The position numbers and the translations under genes are program-made. The notes under the pieces are model-generated. The model saw nothing but the letters and a program-made list of their open reading frames with translations. It did no database searches and had not been told where the DNA came from. DNA of 64,000 nucleotides from Manis javanica (Eukaryota > Chordata > Mammalia > Pholidota > Manidae). The stretch spans positions 15,455,001 to 15,519,000 of the forward strand of contig NC_133161.1 in the NCBI RefSeq assembly GCF_040802235.1, given 5' to 3'. Below, piece after piece: positions 9,561 through 23,330 of the stretch. Each line of letters opens with the position of its first letter. Position 1 is the first letter of the stretch.

Positions 9561-11200
9561 TTGTTTATTGAAGGCATTCAGGAAGACTCAGGAAACAACA
9601 CACCACCTTACTGCTCAAGTTCTAAGCCAATTGAGAAATTTAAATAAATAAATAAAAAGAGAACAGGATAAAACAAATGGGACTGCTTTTATTAATGATA
9701 AATATGACATTGGAAATGTGGCTAAAATGGAAAGACTAGTGAGCTTCCTATTGCTGACTTCTAGAATGACACAGCCCACAAGATGACATTATCTGTCGTT
9801 CCCCAGCTCTCTCCACCCTTAAAATGGAAAAGAAATAGGAATGGTAACAATCAGCTTTTAGCAAAGTCATCAACAAGGGGTATGTGATTGGCTGGCCAGG
9901 AAAAATTAATCTTTGTTAGCATACCTCCCTCGTTTAATACAATGTATGATGGCTGCACATACATCTTTTATGCCACTATTAGAGATGAAATATTTGGCTG
10001 AATGAGACATTAGTATCACTGGGAATATATTTTGTGCATTTAGTATTTTCTTATTCTAAACATTATGATAGAAAAAGTACTTGAGACAGTGTGTTTCTCA
10101 CCTCTTAATTTTACTTTCTCCTCATTAAAGCAGAGAAATGAAATGTTAATATCTAAAATACATCATCAACTTCAGTCCGTCCACATGAATTAGTCATCAA
10201 TAGATCCTGCTAAGGAATTGTGAGTGTGTAAGGGGAGGTTAACAAAAATCTCTAGAGGAAGAGACTAAAATAGAATGTGAAAGGCATAAGGGAAAGCATA
10301 GAGCTATTTAAAGACCATTTGCACACACAGAAGAAAGTGACCCAATGGAAATGAAAAATAAAATAACTGATTTTACATTGCCACTGCTTTTTATTAAGCC
10401 TGCAGTCATTAAAACAGGAAACTTAAAATATTGCCAAAACTCAGTACAAATGAAGGAGCTGAAATTCAGCATTAAAAAACTAATAACAAAAACCCAGGTC
10501 GACGCAAATAACTATGTTTGATCTTTGGGGAGAGAGTCATGTAATTGCAGCTTGCTCATCATGTTGAAGAGGAAATGTCTGCCTGTGCCATGTCATAGCA
10601 GCAGCAGGTGTGTTTGTCGGCTGCCCCACAGCCTTTTGCTGCCATCATTTCCTTGCCTGCTTCCCATTTCAGAAGCTGAAAAAAAAATCGCATCTTCAAC
10701 GTAGTGTTTTTTCCAGGTAAGGTCCCTGGGACCCTGTCATGGCCCATGTAAGGAGGGTCTTCCTGTGGTCTTGGTGGATTTGTCCTCTCCTCATGAGAAA
10801 GAGGTACTCAAGAGAACCCTCTGCAAGTGCCAGCCCCTGAAACATCACCATCTTGCAGATGTAAGGTGCAGGGCAGCAGCATGCAGGGACACCCCCAGGC
10901 TGACATTCCCAAAACATGGAACCAGTGCCAGCAGCCACCTCCGGGAGTCTTGCTCTTGAGACATTGCTAGACAGGTTTTCAGTTATTTGAAGCTGAAAGC
11001 CTTCCTATTCCTAAGAAGAGAAGCCACACTTTAGGATAGAAATGTATCCTCTCATATGAAGTCCATCGGGAAGTTCCTCCAACAATTTACAGCTTTGTAA
11101 GGTAATAATTGTAACAACTAATTTCCCACAGATCAAAAATGTGTTACGATGTGGCAAAATATAATGAAAACTTTGGGAAGACAATCAAAGCAAGACCAGC
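9561..11200. other. No gene or repeat recognised
   Basis: AT-rich unique-looking sequence. The segment 10560-10970 is locally richer in GC and has overlapping short ORFs on both strands, but none looks like a conserved protein and no convincing splice pair is visible. Confidence 0.4.
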
Positions 11201-11204
11201 GAGC

Positions 11205-11355
11205 AGGCTAGGGCGAACCTGGCTCCAGATCACGTGACCTCCCCTGAAAAACAGGACCATGAGTTGCTTACCTCATAGGGCCATTGTGAACGTCCCATGT
11301 GATGTTTGTGAAGTGCTTGCCCCAGTGCGTGGCAGATGACGATGATATGGCCTGT
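11205..11355 (+). repeat. MIR-like SINE fragment
   Basis: The order 'ctggctccagatcacgtgac', 'cttacctcatagggccattg' and 'gaagtgcttgcc' follows the sense MIR consensus (splicing of similar blocks seen in other MIRs of this window). It is diverged. Confidence 0.5.
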
Positions 11356-12500
11356 TACTATTATATACTCCCGAATTAACGTGCAAAATATGTGCTCAAT
11401 ATTGTAGTCATCATCTTGATAGCAACTTGTACTTTTCCAGTGTTTTAGATCTTTATTTTGTGTTCACATTTCAGATATGCCCATTTTTTCCTATTTGACA
11501 CAATTCCCATTGTCGCCAAAGTTTTTTCTAAGTAGTTATCCCAACCCTTTAGCTATTACCCACCAATCTACCAATGTTTTGTTCTGACCACTCTCCCTCA
11601 TTTATCTGCTGAGGCCCCACTTGGGGTACTGGCAGGGAAGTGGGGAGATCAGGGTACAAGATGGGGGTAGAAAGTTAACTAGAGACAAGTCCCCAGCCCT
11701 ACACATGCAAAATCAATACCGGGGACATTTCACCTAGCTGGGTCAGGGATGGAGCAGCAGGTAAGGTAGCTTTGATCTTCTCATTCATACACCCAGAGGC
11801 CTTGGGCAATAGCAAAAATCCACTTGCAAATTGAATAATATTCATTAGAGTAATTTAAATAGATACAGGAAGGGTGCTAGGGGAGGGGTTTGGGGTGGGA
11901 AACAAGGCTTAGTTAAGCTTCCAGCTTTGTCACTTGAGTAGCAGATAACCAGAATTTTATTTAAAAGACACACCTCCCCTTTTCTCCAGTCACTTTGATA
12001 CGAGAAGCCACCAAAATCTGATTACCTCCAAGTGGGGGAGAAATGGGAGAATTTGTCATTAGCAAACTGTCTCCTTTTTGCTTGGAATATAGCTGCATCA
12101 GAAAGATAAACACCCCTTTTAAAGGACAAGCTCTAGTTTGGTAAGTTTTTATCATAGGATTGAGAGCTTCTTACACAAATTGATTTAAGGAGGCATTATA
12201 AATGGACTAATTAAAGCGACTGGCCCATAGTTTTGGATTGTTTTTTTAAAAAACGTGAAAGGTGAATTTAAAATTGTCAGTTTGTGTCATGGTCTACACA
12301 GCTTCTAAATCTTGCTTAAATAATACATTATCCACTTGAATCTAAGTACACCTCCAAAACTCAACATTTCCAAAGGTGGACTAATTTCTTGTTGCCCGAT
12401 CCTGCTCCCTGTCCCAAAGACTGGCTTTATCCACACAGCTGGAATCCTGTGAGGTAAGTTTGATCACTTGCTTTCCTTTTGCTTTCCACAGCCAGTCATC
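11356..12500. other. No gene or repeat recognised
   Basis: AT-rich sequence. I see no ORF, repeat family or regulatory motif that I can support. Confidence 0.4.
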
Positions 12501-12509
12501 CGGGGTTGT

Positions 12510-12830
12510 CAGCTCTCTCTGATCTGTTGTCCCTCCATCACCACCGCTGGTTTGCTTATTTCACCACCGTGATTTCCCTCCTGGATTATCTCAGCTGGTA
12601 TTCATGCATTCTCTTCTCTCTTTCTCCTCCGTCTATTGAAGGCAGCGAGATACCTTTAAAATGGAAATCTGGTCATGTCTTAAACCATATCAAGGAATGT
12701 CGATAACAATAAAATAAAGTCTAACTTCCCTAAGAATGGTGGCAAGGTCATCCTGGATCTGACCTCATCTGATCTCATCTCTTCAGATTTGCCCCCTACA
12801 ATCTTCTTCTAAGCATTCTATGTAATGAAA
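12510..12830 (+). repeat. L2-like LINE fragment
   Basis: Phrases such as 'aaatctggtcatgtcttaaa', an 'aataaaataaagtctaactt' block and 'cctggatctgacctcatctg' follow the order of the L2 3' region. It is heavily diverged and its boundaries are approximate. Confidence 0.5.
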
Positions 12831-15297
12831 AAAAAAATGGCAATCTGTAAGTGGTTGGTTTTACTGCTTCAGTTTTGATTGCTCTTTCACAGGTATATAG
12901 AAATAGAAAGAGATTATGTGTATATAATCATATATTTCTTCAACCCAAAGGTTTATTTTCTGTCTAGATTTCCACTGAAATTTCCACATGTCAATCAAAA
13001 ATGTCAAGCCACTAAATATAAACGAATTAATAAAGTAACATGAGTGCTAAGAATCTAACTTCTTACAGCAATTATTACTATTCACTTATGGTTTGAAAGA
13101 ATGCAAAATCTGAAAATGATATGCTTGAGGACATTATAACAAGGTTTGGAAATGAGAACAGGTTGTGACGAAATGAGGTTGTCACAATTTTTTAAGCCTC
13201 AATTTGCATACTAAAAATATATTCAACCTAATTCTTGGAACGTAAGTTTTTTTAAAATTCCCGAACCATTCTAAATGCAAATGAACAAGTCACAAACTGT
13301 GCATGTTCTGGTTTCAAGAGAAGAAGACCTCATGCTGAATGTGAATGTACACTGAAGGGCACCACTCACAAAGCAGCTGATTGGGGCACTCAATTCCCAC
13401 TAAATAATTCAGAATCTCTAATGGCAATTGGATCCAATGTTTCCCCAGTGGAGGAGCAGCCCTTCTTGGTTACCCCATATTCAGCTAGCTACTCAAGAGC
13501 TTTAGAGAACAACAATAAAGTAAAAGGTAAAAAATATTTTAATGGTCTTCATATTCTCTTGGGTGCTTTCTTTGCATGAAGTTCCCAACTTCCTGACAGC
13601 TGCTACCATTGTGGAGAGTCAGGCAGAGTGAGAGAAAGAAATCAATATTTAAATCTGAAACAGCCAGAAAGTTCAACAGAGGGGTGCCAGTATGAACTGG
13701 TTTGTGTATGTGTTTGGCCTTTCAAAGGCCCCCCATCTTAAGAGGAGAGTAGATATTCTAAGTAAACAACTCATTAGGAATCACACAGCAGCATATTTAA
13801 TTTGAGGAAGAATATTCATGTGAGGTTTTTGCCTAGAAATCTCAATAATAGAATGAACTGTTGCATAAAGTAATGTGCCCCCCACCCCTCACTCTCAAAA
13901 CAGGAAGAGAATATTGATTTCCCAGTCTTGGCCGGCAGCCCCACCTCTTCTCACTATAAGCCCTGAGATGAATGAGTTTGTGTCTCTAAAAGCACTAAGC
14001 AATCTTCAAGAGAGTGCCGCTTTATAAATAAAAAAGCTTTATTATTATTGGGTAGAAATGTTCGAGAGAAAGTTGGAGCTCTTATCAAAGGCTGTTGGTG
14101 CCCCGACATTTGCTGTCAGCTCTGAAAAGGTGGCTGTGAAACTCATTGTATCCAGTCCTGGTTGGCTTTGGGCCCAGCATACAGTGGGATTTCTGGCCAG
14201 TGGCCCTGTACAGTGGGGCGGCTGGCGCCTGGCCCAGGGATTAGAGAGCTTTCATTTCTTTGTCTCATTGACATTAGTCACAGAATCTCCCTTTTCATGC
14301 ACAACCCAAACCCATGTGGGTTGGGGTTGGAGGGGTGGAGTGGAGGGCAGAGGCAGAAATTGCTGCAAACCCTGAGCTCTTGTATCCCAGGAGTAGGGAG
14401 AAAATTTCCATTTCCAACTCAGTTACCCAACATCTGTATTTATTTCGTTATGCACATTTAACAGGAAATGGATAGTCTGGTACGTCCTTGAAAGGAAAAT
14501 TGCTGTACAGATATAAGATATTGCAAGTTAACCGTGGACAAATGAGGTATTCAGTATCTTAAGGCTTTTTTTGTTTTCTCCTCTTCCTTCCCATCTCCTT
14601 CTTTCTCCCTGCCTAATGAAGTAATGACTGTTCTGAAATTTCATCTCAAGGGGCAATTTTGGCAGCATAACTTGCAAGCCCATTTCTTTCAATTTCCAGA
14701 TATATGTGTTCGTGTGTGTACATGCATGTATATACTCTTTGCCAAAAGACCACATTTAATACATGATTGGTTGACATACTGCCTTTGATTCCTTACTTCG
14801 TGTGTGCATATGCCCAACTGTGCATCTGTGTGCAGGTGTGAAGTGCGGACCCTTGTGGAATCTGTTTGTACTAACATGTCCCAGAGCCACAGTTGACTTG
14901 AGTCCCAGCGAATGTTCTGCTGAGTTCCATAGGATAAACTTTGGTCTCAAATAATAATAATCTTGTCTTACATAGTCATGAAAAGTGGAAACTGAAAGTC
15001 ATTTCCAAACTAAAACTAGGACCATGAATTACTAAATAGCAACTGATCTTAAAATAAACCACAGAGCCCCAACATATCAAAACAAAATGACTCAGGCTCA
15101 CATCTCTTTGCCTGATTCCTCTAAAATAAAAATCTGATATAAGAAAGGAAATAATGAAAGTCTTAAGGAAGGTCTAAATTGAGCACATGTGAACTCCATA
15201 ACCTAGCGCCTTATCTTTATATGACACAGCTGCCGCTAGTAAGAAAACAGCTAATCTCAGGTATAAAATATGTGCATTTTCTGCAACAGCAGAGTGG

Positions 15298-15333
<36 letters not shown>

Positions 15334-15690
15334 AGAACGCTTGGATATAACACATTAACGCCTCTGTAGAAAGTTGTCACCCTCCTCCCCTCCTGTTAGT
15401 GGATTGAACTTCTGCTTCCTGAACTGTGAAGTAGTGAAAATGATATCTATTCTTATAGGGTCCCTGATGTGTATCAAACAAGAAAGTACACATGAAAGAT
15501 TTTGTAAAACTTACATTATTCAGATGAAGTGGTGTTGCAGTAGCACTTGAAGATGAAAATATTTAAAGGGAAACTTAAAATAAAATGGATTTTGTTCCTG
15601 TGAATAAACATTAACTAGTGGTTCCAAAATCCTAAAATTATAAAGAAATATCTACTCCTCTACTTAGAACAGCAGGAATCTTAAGGATTG
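12831..15690. other. No gene recognised; one microsatellite
   Basis: AT-rich DNA without a supported exon. The ORFs at 14058-14461 overlap each other in two frames and look incidental. The only clear repeat is the AG microsatellite at 15303-15329. Confidence 0.4.
15303..15329. repeat. (AG)n microsatellite
   Basis: An uninterrupted run of about 13 AG units within a purine-rich stretch. Confidence 0.95.
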
Positions 15691-15694
15691 CCAG

Positions 15695-15835
15695 TCACTA
15701 CTATATTTTAGAGATAAGAAAATCAAGGTCAAGAGCCATTCATGATTTACCCAAAGTCAGAAAACTGACAGGCATCAGATTGAGGGAATCTGGCTGCTAT
15801 CAACCCTGTGTTCTTGTATCTGCATTCTTTATAAA
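15695..15835 (-). repeat. MIR-like SINE fragment
   Basis: 'ttttagagataagaaaatca' followed by 'gatttacccaaagtcagaaa' corresponds to the antisense MIR core. It is strongly diverged. Confidence 0.45.
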
Positions 15836-16229
15836 TGACAGCTTGCTGGGTTTTTTGATAAACAATCCATGAGCTCTGAAAGAGGTGCTGGTGGCGATGG
15901 GGCAGCTCAGTGTGGCTGTGTATTCCTGGAAAGACTTCATGGTGCAAGAGGAATTTAGCTGAAGGGTAGGGTTCAGGTAAATGTAGAGAAGGGAAGACCT
16001 TACTGGTACAGAAAATAGCAAGAACCACTGAGGCGTAAGGAAGAGTGTTATACAAAGAGATCACTGGGGAGACCTTTGTGGTTTCAATAGAAATATTCAT
16101 TGGCGAGTGTAAGAAATTAAGCACATTATTAAGGCCAAATTTTAGCAGATGATTTCAAATATATTTTACCTGATGCTATAAAAGTTTAGATTATTGAATG
16201 AAAGACTGACAAGATGACATGTTCTTAAT

Positions 16230-16560
16230 AGGTTTTCTTCCTGGTAGGCTGTCCCCATGCTTTATATGTCTGCCAAATTAACCTTCCTAAATATTACTTG
16301 TACTGTGTCAGTTTACTTCAGAAGCCCCTTGTCTCTGCAGTGTCTACAACAAAGGCAAATTCACCATCTGTCACAGCGTGAACCTCATCCTAGATCTAGG
16401 CTCCGGCTCAGCCAAAACCGTCTATGAACCATATCCAGAATTTTTCCTGGATTTTGTGGGCTTCCCCACCTGGGATAATTGCCATCTCTGACAACCCATT
16501 CTTCAAAACCCAGAATAAACCCTTTCATTTCTTTGAAGTGTTCTTTAATTTTTCTTCACC
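16230..16560 (+). repeat. L2-like LINE fragment
   Basis: Blocks resembling the L2 3' region appear in order: 'cttcagaagccccttgtctc', a 'cacagcgtgaacctcatcc' region and 'aaacccagaataaacccttt'. It is diverged, and family assignment is by eye. Confidence 0.5.
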
Positions 16561-17019
16561 TTTAATGTAGATCCCTTTTCTTCCAAATTGAGGAAGAATC
16601 CCTTCACTATAAATGCATGGCTTGTATCAGTCACTCCATTTGTGTAATCTCTTTGAGGACAGGGCACATGTCCTTTCATGTCACCTTGTCTGTGTGTCCC
16701 TAGCCAGAAGTACGACCCTGCATGAGCTGGCACTGAAGCAGAATCTCAGAGGGTTGACTAGTCGGGCCCGACACACTGTGGGCCCCCGTCTTGGTTGACT
16801 GTCATATGAGTATCTATTAATATGAACATCTATTGCTAATAGGAGTTAGTAATCCACTTTGGGTAATGAGCAAAGAAAAATCATTTCTTAAAGCTGGAGA
16901 GTTTATTTTTTAACGTCTTGGGATACAGCTTTTCTTTACAGGATCTATTCCCAATTTAATGCAATGTCTGGTCCAGAATTTAATGTAGTGATTTTAAAGT
17001 TTCTCTGTTAATATAATTT

Positions 17020-17270
17020 AATGAGTGTTTATTAAGTACCAAGCTGTAATTTGTAATATGTACCCATATGTTCTAAACATGTTAAAAGCTTAATTTTCTT
17101 AGCAAATTTATGAAGCAGGCGCTGTTGTTATCCTTACTTTACAAATGATAAACCAAGGCACAGAGGGCTTAAGTAACTTACCAGAGGTCACATAGTGAGT
17201 GAGTGAAAGGCCTAGGCTTTGAAACCAAGCAATCTGGTTAGAGTCAATGCTGTTAACCCTATACCATGCT
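17020..17270 (-). repeat. MIR SINE
   Basis: A well-preserved antisense MIR: 'gtgtttattaagtaccaagc', 'ttatccttactttacaaatg', 'cacagagggcttaagtaact' and 'ccagaggtcacatagtgagt' all follow the consensus order. Confidence 0.8.
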
Positions 17271-17274
17271 ATTT

Positions 17275-19570
17275 CTTTATTTTGTAAATAAATTTATTCA
17301 GGTATATTTAAGAGTTTTAGTTATGTACAATAAAATGCCCCCATTTAAAGTGTACAGTTTGTTGACTTTTGACAAATGGGTATTTCAGTGTAACCACCGC
17401 ATCAATAGAGTAGCAGTGGTTCTACCAGCCTCTCCCACCCTCCTTTACTGTCACAGACAGCCACTGATCTGTTTTTTGTCAATGTAATTAGGTTTGCTTT
17501 TTCTAGAATTCCATATAATGTAATCATACAGTATGTGCTCATTAAGTGGCTGGCTTTGCTCAGGGTAATTTTTTTTGAAGTGAATCCATATTGTTGCATG
17601 CATCAGTAGTTTGTTCTTTTATTGCTGAATAATATCTCATTGAATGGATCTACTGAATTTTACTGAAACATTCATCAGTTGATGGATTTCCAATCTGGGG
17701 CTTATAAGCAAGGATGCTGTGGATATTTATGTACCCACTTTTGCATGAGAAACATATTTTTATTGAACTTGAGTAAATCCCTAACAATGAAAAGTCTGGA
17801 TCATGTTAGAGTAGGTTTAATCGTGAGAAGCTGCCAAACTGTTTTCCAAGGGGTTGCACCGCTGTATATTCCCAACACTTTGAATTGCCAGTCTTTTAAT
17901 TTTACTCTTTGAGTAGCTATGGAGTGTTATCTCATTAGGGTTCTAGTTTGAATTTTCTGGTGGTTTGAATTTCTGGTGGAAAGTGATGTTAAATATTTTT
18001 TCATATACTTTTTGGCATTTACATTTTTTCTTTTGTGAACTGTCTTTGAGATCTTTTGAGCATTTTTTCAGTTGGGTTGATTAACTTCTGATTATTCGGT
18101 TTAATGAAATCTTTAGTATCTGGATCACAATTTGTGCCAGGCACATATTTTGAGAATATTTATTTGCATTCTAAGGATTGTCTTACTGTTTTTCCCAAGA
18201 GGCTCTGTTTTATTGTTTTTAATGATGGCTTTCAAAAACAAAAAATTAATTTTGGTAAAGTCCTATTCAATGTTTTGATAACACTTTGTGCATTTTTAGG
18301 TCCTATCTAAGAAATCTTTGCCTACTCCAAGGTAGCAAATATTTTCTTCTATTATTTTTCTAGAAATTTTATAGCATTTGCTTTCACATTTAGGACCATA
18401 ATTTATGTTCAGTTAATTTTTCTGTACAGTGTCAACATTTATTTCTTTCCATATGGATACTCAGTTCTTCCAGGACCATATGTTGGAAAGATTATCCTAT
18501 CCCCACTGCAGTATGTTTGAGCCTATTTGTGAATTGATGATTTTATTCTCCATCAACGTGAAATCTATCTTTATGTTAGTTTTGCACAATAATCTTGCTT
18601 ATTTTTGCTTTATAGCAGAACTTGATACCACGTAGTGTGAGTCCTCCAGCTTTGTTCTTTATTTAAAAAATGCTTTGCCTCTTCAAGATCTTTTGTACTT
18701 CCATAGAAATTTTGATATCAGATTGCCAATTTCTATTAAAAAGTCTATTGGGATTTTGTTTAGATTGTCTTGAATCTCTAGATAAATATGGAGAGAATTT
18801 ACATCTTAACCTTACATTTCTCCATTTGGGTGAAAACATAATTCTAAATTGAACACAATGACTCTTTCCCATTTCTTTAAGTGTTCCATAACTTTTATCA
18901 GTAATATTTGGTGTTTTTCTGTGTAAAAGCCTTGGACATATTTTGTTAAGTTTACCCACAAGTAGTTCATGGTTTTGGTATGCACTTTTAAATATTTCAT
19001 TTTCCAAATATTCATGCTAGAATGTAGAAATAATGTTGATTTTTATAATTTGAACTTGTATCCAGCTAATGACACATTAGTTTTAGAAGCTCTTCTGTGC
19101 ATTCCTGACAATTTTCTATATATGAACTCATGTCATATGAGAATAAAAACAATTGTACCTCTTTCTCTTATTCTTATTTCTTTTTCTGGCCTCATTTCAC
19201 TACTAAATATCACATGAGCTGGCAGCTTTCTACAGATGTTTTATCACAACAAAGATATTCATTTATGTTCTTAAGTTGCTGAGAATATTCATCATGATGG
19301 GTGTTAAATTTTTTCAAATGCTTTTCCTACATATATATGAATGTATTCCTTTTGTTCCCATACTTAATCTGTTAATATAGTGAATTACGTTGTTTGATTT
19401 TCACATGAGTAACTAACCTTGCATTCCAGGGATAAACATCCAGCGTGATGTACAGTATTACATTTTTTACATTATTTGGCATTGATTTGATATTTGTTAA
19501 GGGCTCTGCACCTATGTTCATGCGGGATATTGGTCAGCAGATTTTTGTTTTCTTGTAACATGTAATCAAA
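17275..19570 (-). repeat. Old L1M LINE fragment (3'UTR plus decayed ORF2), antisense
   Basis: About 2.3 kb of T-rich sequence reads as the reverse complement of a mammalian-wide L1. Landmarks in order are 'aataaaatgcccccatttaa' near the L1 3' end, 'ccatattgttgcatgcatca', 'ctgccaaactgttttccaag', 'cctatctaagaaatctttgc', 'gtgagtcctccagctttgtt' and 'aaccttgcattccagggata'. The antisense ORF2 is full of stops, indels and small gaps, so it is far older than the L1 at 1612. None of the small ORFs inside it is meaningful. Confidence 0.88.
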
Positions 19571-20595
19571 CTCCTTTCAGTATTTCAGGCCTGATTTTCT
19601 GGGTGAGGGGACTTAAGTCAAACTACTTAGATTCAAAACAGCCTGACTGATAAAAGTGTAATTCTGTAACATTTGAGGGAGGAATTGTAGCAAGCATCAT
19701 TGGTTGCTTTCCAAATCTTTTTGGCCTTTGACCTTTGCTGGCATCGTCTGTGTGGCTATATGAATAGGTAAGGTGGCTTCTTCTCCACCAGGGGTTCAGC
19801 TGTGTTTACCTTAAGACAGACATACCTGAAAAATCTGTATTGAAACTCAATTGAAGGGGTTTGGCCCACAAACTGAAGACACAGAGTCAAAAGATGCAAA
19901 GAAAGATGTAACACTGACTTTATGAACCTATGTTGTTTGTGAGATAAAGTCCTAAACTGCTTTAGCCATTTTGTTGAGTTTTCTCTGTTTAAAAAAAAAA
20001 AATAACAGTCATTACACAAATTAATATAGAAGCAAGTTTTGTAATCTAGTAACATTGATCACAAAGTTTTTTATTACCTTTGAAGTGTTTCAGAGAGAGG
20101 AAAAGAAGTGTATTAATGGGACTTCCATCGAACTGTGAGTGCTTGATAAATCATCCTCCTGCATTCCAGGGATGCTGAAGAACTCAGAGTTGTGATCAAG
20201 AATCTAAACATCCTGCCAAGCAGGGAATCCAAGAGACATACTGACAAATTTTTCACCAGGTCCCTTTACATTTTTTAACTTCATCCTGATCACATTTCTC
20301 CTTGTATTTGTCACTGCAAAATCAGCAGCCTTGTTTTCAAAACACCCTTAGGACCTGTTATAATTTCTATGATTTCACATCATTTTGCATCAGTTTTGCT
20401 TTAACCTGGTAACACATTCATGCAGGGGGCTCATTAATCACACTCCCGGAGGCTGGGAGGAGGCACCTATTGGCAAGCCAAGGTAATTGCTGCCAGGAGC
20501 TTGGGGGGCAAAGGAAGGGTGATGGGGTGATTTGGAGTTAGTTATTCCTCCCAAGAAACAGGGACAAGGGGAAGAAGCGTGGACCGCGGATTACT
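19571..20595. other. No gene or repeat recognised
   Basis: Mixed sequence with an A11 run near 19991 and no supported exon or transposon. Confidence 0.4.
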
Positions 20596-20599
20596 ACGG

Positions 20600-21195
20600 T
20601 GGCCTGCTGACTGGGATCTCTGCTTTCATCCTTGCCTGCCTGTGATCTGGTCCACACAGCAGAGACCCAGTCAGGTTTTGTCACGCTTAATGGCTTCCCA
20701 CTTCATTCAGAGTAAAAGTAGAATTCCTTACACTAGACAAAGGTCAGGCCTGATCTGGCCCATTACTTGCCAGGCCTGGAAGCCTGTCTCTACTCTCTGA
20801 GTTCCTGCCTCTGCGGCCTCCTTCCGGGTCCTCTAACACATGGGCGAGGGCGGATCCCAGGGCTTTTGCATTTCCTGACCCCTTTGCATGGAGGTTCTTC
20901 TCCCAAATACTGACACGGCCAATTCCCTCAATTCTTTTAAAAGGTTTTCACTAGAATTCCACCCCAGGAAGCCTTTCCTCCTCAAAACTGGCACTCTTAT
21001 CTTCCTTTGTCATCTTATTTTTTCCATGGCACTGATCACATCTTTTAAAAATTGAATTAGTTAATTAAGTTCACTTGTTTATTTTGTAAAGAAAATGTAG
21101 ACTATCTGAAAGTAGGAATTTTCATGTTTTTATTCATGCTTTAATCACTCGAAGGCTTGAGTTCAAAGAATGTTGCTAAATGAATGAAATGACAT
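20600..21195 (+). repeat. L2 LINE, 3' region
   Basis: Characteristic L2 order is visible: 'cttaatggcttcccacttca', 'gtcaggcctgatctggccca', 'cagggcttttgcatttcctg', 'ggttcttctcccaaatactg' and a terminal 'gctaaatgaatgaaatgac'. This is the best-preserved L2 in the window. Confidence 0.82.
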
Positions 21196-21454
21196 GAAAT
21201 CTTGAATTAACAGCTCCATGACTAGGCTATAGGATGAAGTTTGGATTTGAAGTTGGACATACTCAATGTGTATTAGAAAATACCTTCTACTTAAATTTTG
21301 GTGTAAATGCCAGTTGAATTAAATCGCGACTCATTTCAACCTGATGGATTTCTATGTCTTAAAGAAAAAACTTCTTGAAACTTCCCTTATATTTTAAAAA
21401 TACAATGGTTGATAATGTTAGTTAATAATCAGTCAGTTAGTTAATAATTGGTAA

Positions 21455-21678
21455 TGATGGTCTCAATCTCAGCCCTATAACCATTTGGGGACAAATAATT
21501 ATTCGTTTTGGGGCTTGCTTTGCACCGTAGGAGGTTAACCAGAGTTGTTGGCCTCTGTTCACTGGATGCCAGTAGCAATCTCCTGCCCAGAGTTGTGATA
21601 ACCAAAAATGTCCCCAGGCATTGTCAAATGTCCCCTGGGGGGGGTGGGGGCAAAATTGCTCCTGGTTGAGGACCATTG
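21455..21678 (+). mobile_element. MER20 (hAT-Charlie non-autonomous DNA transposon)
   Basis: It spans nearly the full approximately 220-bp element. A 'ggtctcaatctcag' left end, 'cactggatgccagtagcaat', 'gtgataaccaaaaatgtccc' and 'ggcattgtcaaatgtcccct', with a right end of ggttgaggaccattg, match the MER20 consensus as I remember it. The G-run in the right half is expanded. Confidence 0.75.
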
Positions 21679-21689
21679 ATGTAAATTAT

Positions 21690-23000
21690 TTTCCCATATT
21701 CCTTTTTGAATAAAGGGTTATATTTTTGATATGATGAACTAATACATGTAATGGAGTAGAAAACATGAAAATCTCATTCATACTATATCAACTGATAGGT
21801 AAGCACCGTCCTACTGGTAGCAATGAGTTACATTTATGAATGTTAAGGTAAAGTTTGGGAAGAAATGGAAAATGGATAATCCCTTGTTTAATGGCCTGGA
21901 ACTGTCATTCCTATGGAATAAGATACTGAATAGTAAGAAGTCTCTTTCGATAAAGGACTTCAGAAAAGAAATAATAATAATACATGATATGTATTCCACT
22001 ACGATTTGTACAGGTAAAATTGATTAAAACAAATATTGCTTGCATCATTGGGAAAATGGAACCACAACAGGGAAAGAGTCTACACATGAGCTGAATTCTG
22101 TGGGTAGAAGGAGGATCATTCCTTATTCATTTCATTCATTGTAGGATGGTACGTGGCAGGCGTATGGAGGGTTTGATTATGGGGATAGGCTGTGGAGATG
22201 TGTGAATGAATGTTCAATGACTCTCCTTTTGAAAAAAATTGGTCGATCACTTGGTTGATTAAAAGCTCTATTTGTAGAGACACCTCTGTGTCCCCCAGCT
22301 GCCACCTCTGTGGGACATTTGTCCCGGGAGCAGTCAGTCAATGTAAGAACCCAAAGTACCTAAGAGTTACCTGCCACAAAACAATGCTTCTAATTTGGGG
22401 GCTTAGATATGGTTCTAAAAAAATGTAAATTTTGAGTTATGTAAGGCACTTACTAGATAATTATTGAATTGAATTGAAGGGATGTAACCTCAGAGCCACA
22501 GGAAATGGAAGTATGTTTTGCAACCATTTTGGGGAAGGACACCATCAAATGATAAGCTGAGAGGAAGTAAAAGGAGCAAGATGACGGGCAGGAAAGAACG
22601 GGTAAGCGGCAGAAAATCTCAACATTTACTTTTTGAGAATGGGTAAATTTGCTATATACTTCTTAGTCATTATACACAATACTTTTTATCGCATCTATGT
22701 CATGAATATCCATGGAGGATTATTGAAACAACCCTGGATATATTACCTTAGCGTCATCCTTTTATTAAACAAAATAAAACCTCCACAAAGCCAGGAAGCC
22801 CAGCTCTGAGTTTTACAGACTCCAGCTGAAGCTACATTGACGAATCTCCCAAATTCTTGCGCGTCAAAAGCCTGTTACTAAATAGGTCACGAAAGGCACG
22901 GAGGAAGCCAAAAAAGGAAAGAACCCTCTAAAGCAAAGTGGCATTTAATTGGGAACTTTCAGGCATCTGTCACTCTTTGTGACAAGCGCAAAAAAAGGGC
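21690..23000. other. Upstream flank of the CpG island; no gene recognised
   Basis: AT-rich sequence. The last 150 bases become richer in CpG (cttgcgcgtc at about 22857) as the island is approached. No transposon is recognised. Confidence 0.4.
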
Positions 23001-23330
23001 TTTGCACATTCGTGACGTGCAGGTGACAGCTGAAGGCACTGGAGCGGCGTGGAGGGCGGGTGTGTGCGGGTGGGAGCGATGAGAGAGGCTGGTTCCGAAC
23101 ACCTTGCTGTTTCATTCAGAGTATCATCAAAAAAAAAAAAAAAAACAAAAAACTGGGGCCAACATTGTAACCTGAAATGCCATCACTTGTCGATCTAAGA
23201 CGGGTACTTGATACACTGGGTTGGGTGTGTACCCACCTATACAACAGGTCATGCGTGCATAAAGTTAGGAAGAGAAATACTGTGTCGGTCTCTGCAAAAA
23301 ACAAAAACGTCTCATCCCTGGCCTCTGGGT
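23001..23330 (+). promoter_or_regulatory. Proximal upstream region with CRE-like and GC-box motifs
   Basis: TGACGT, a CRE core, lies at 23013-23018, and a GGGCGG GC box lies in the ggagggcgggtgtg stretch near 23052. An A17 run sits at 23129-23145. No TATA box is obvious in front of the island, which fits a CpG-island promoter with dispersed initiation. Direction is inferred from the + strand splice donor downstream. Confidence 0.4.
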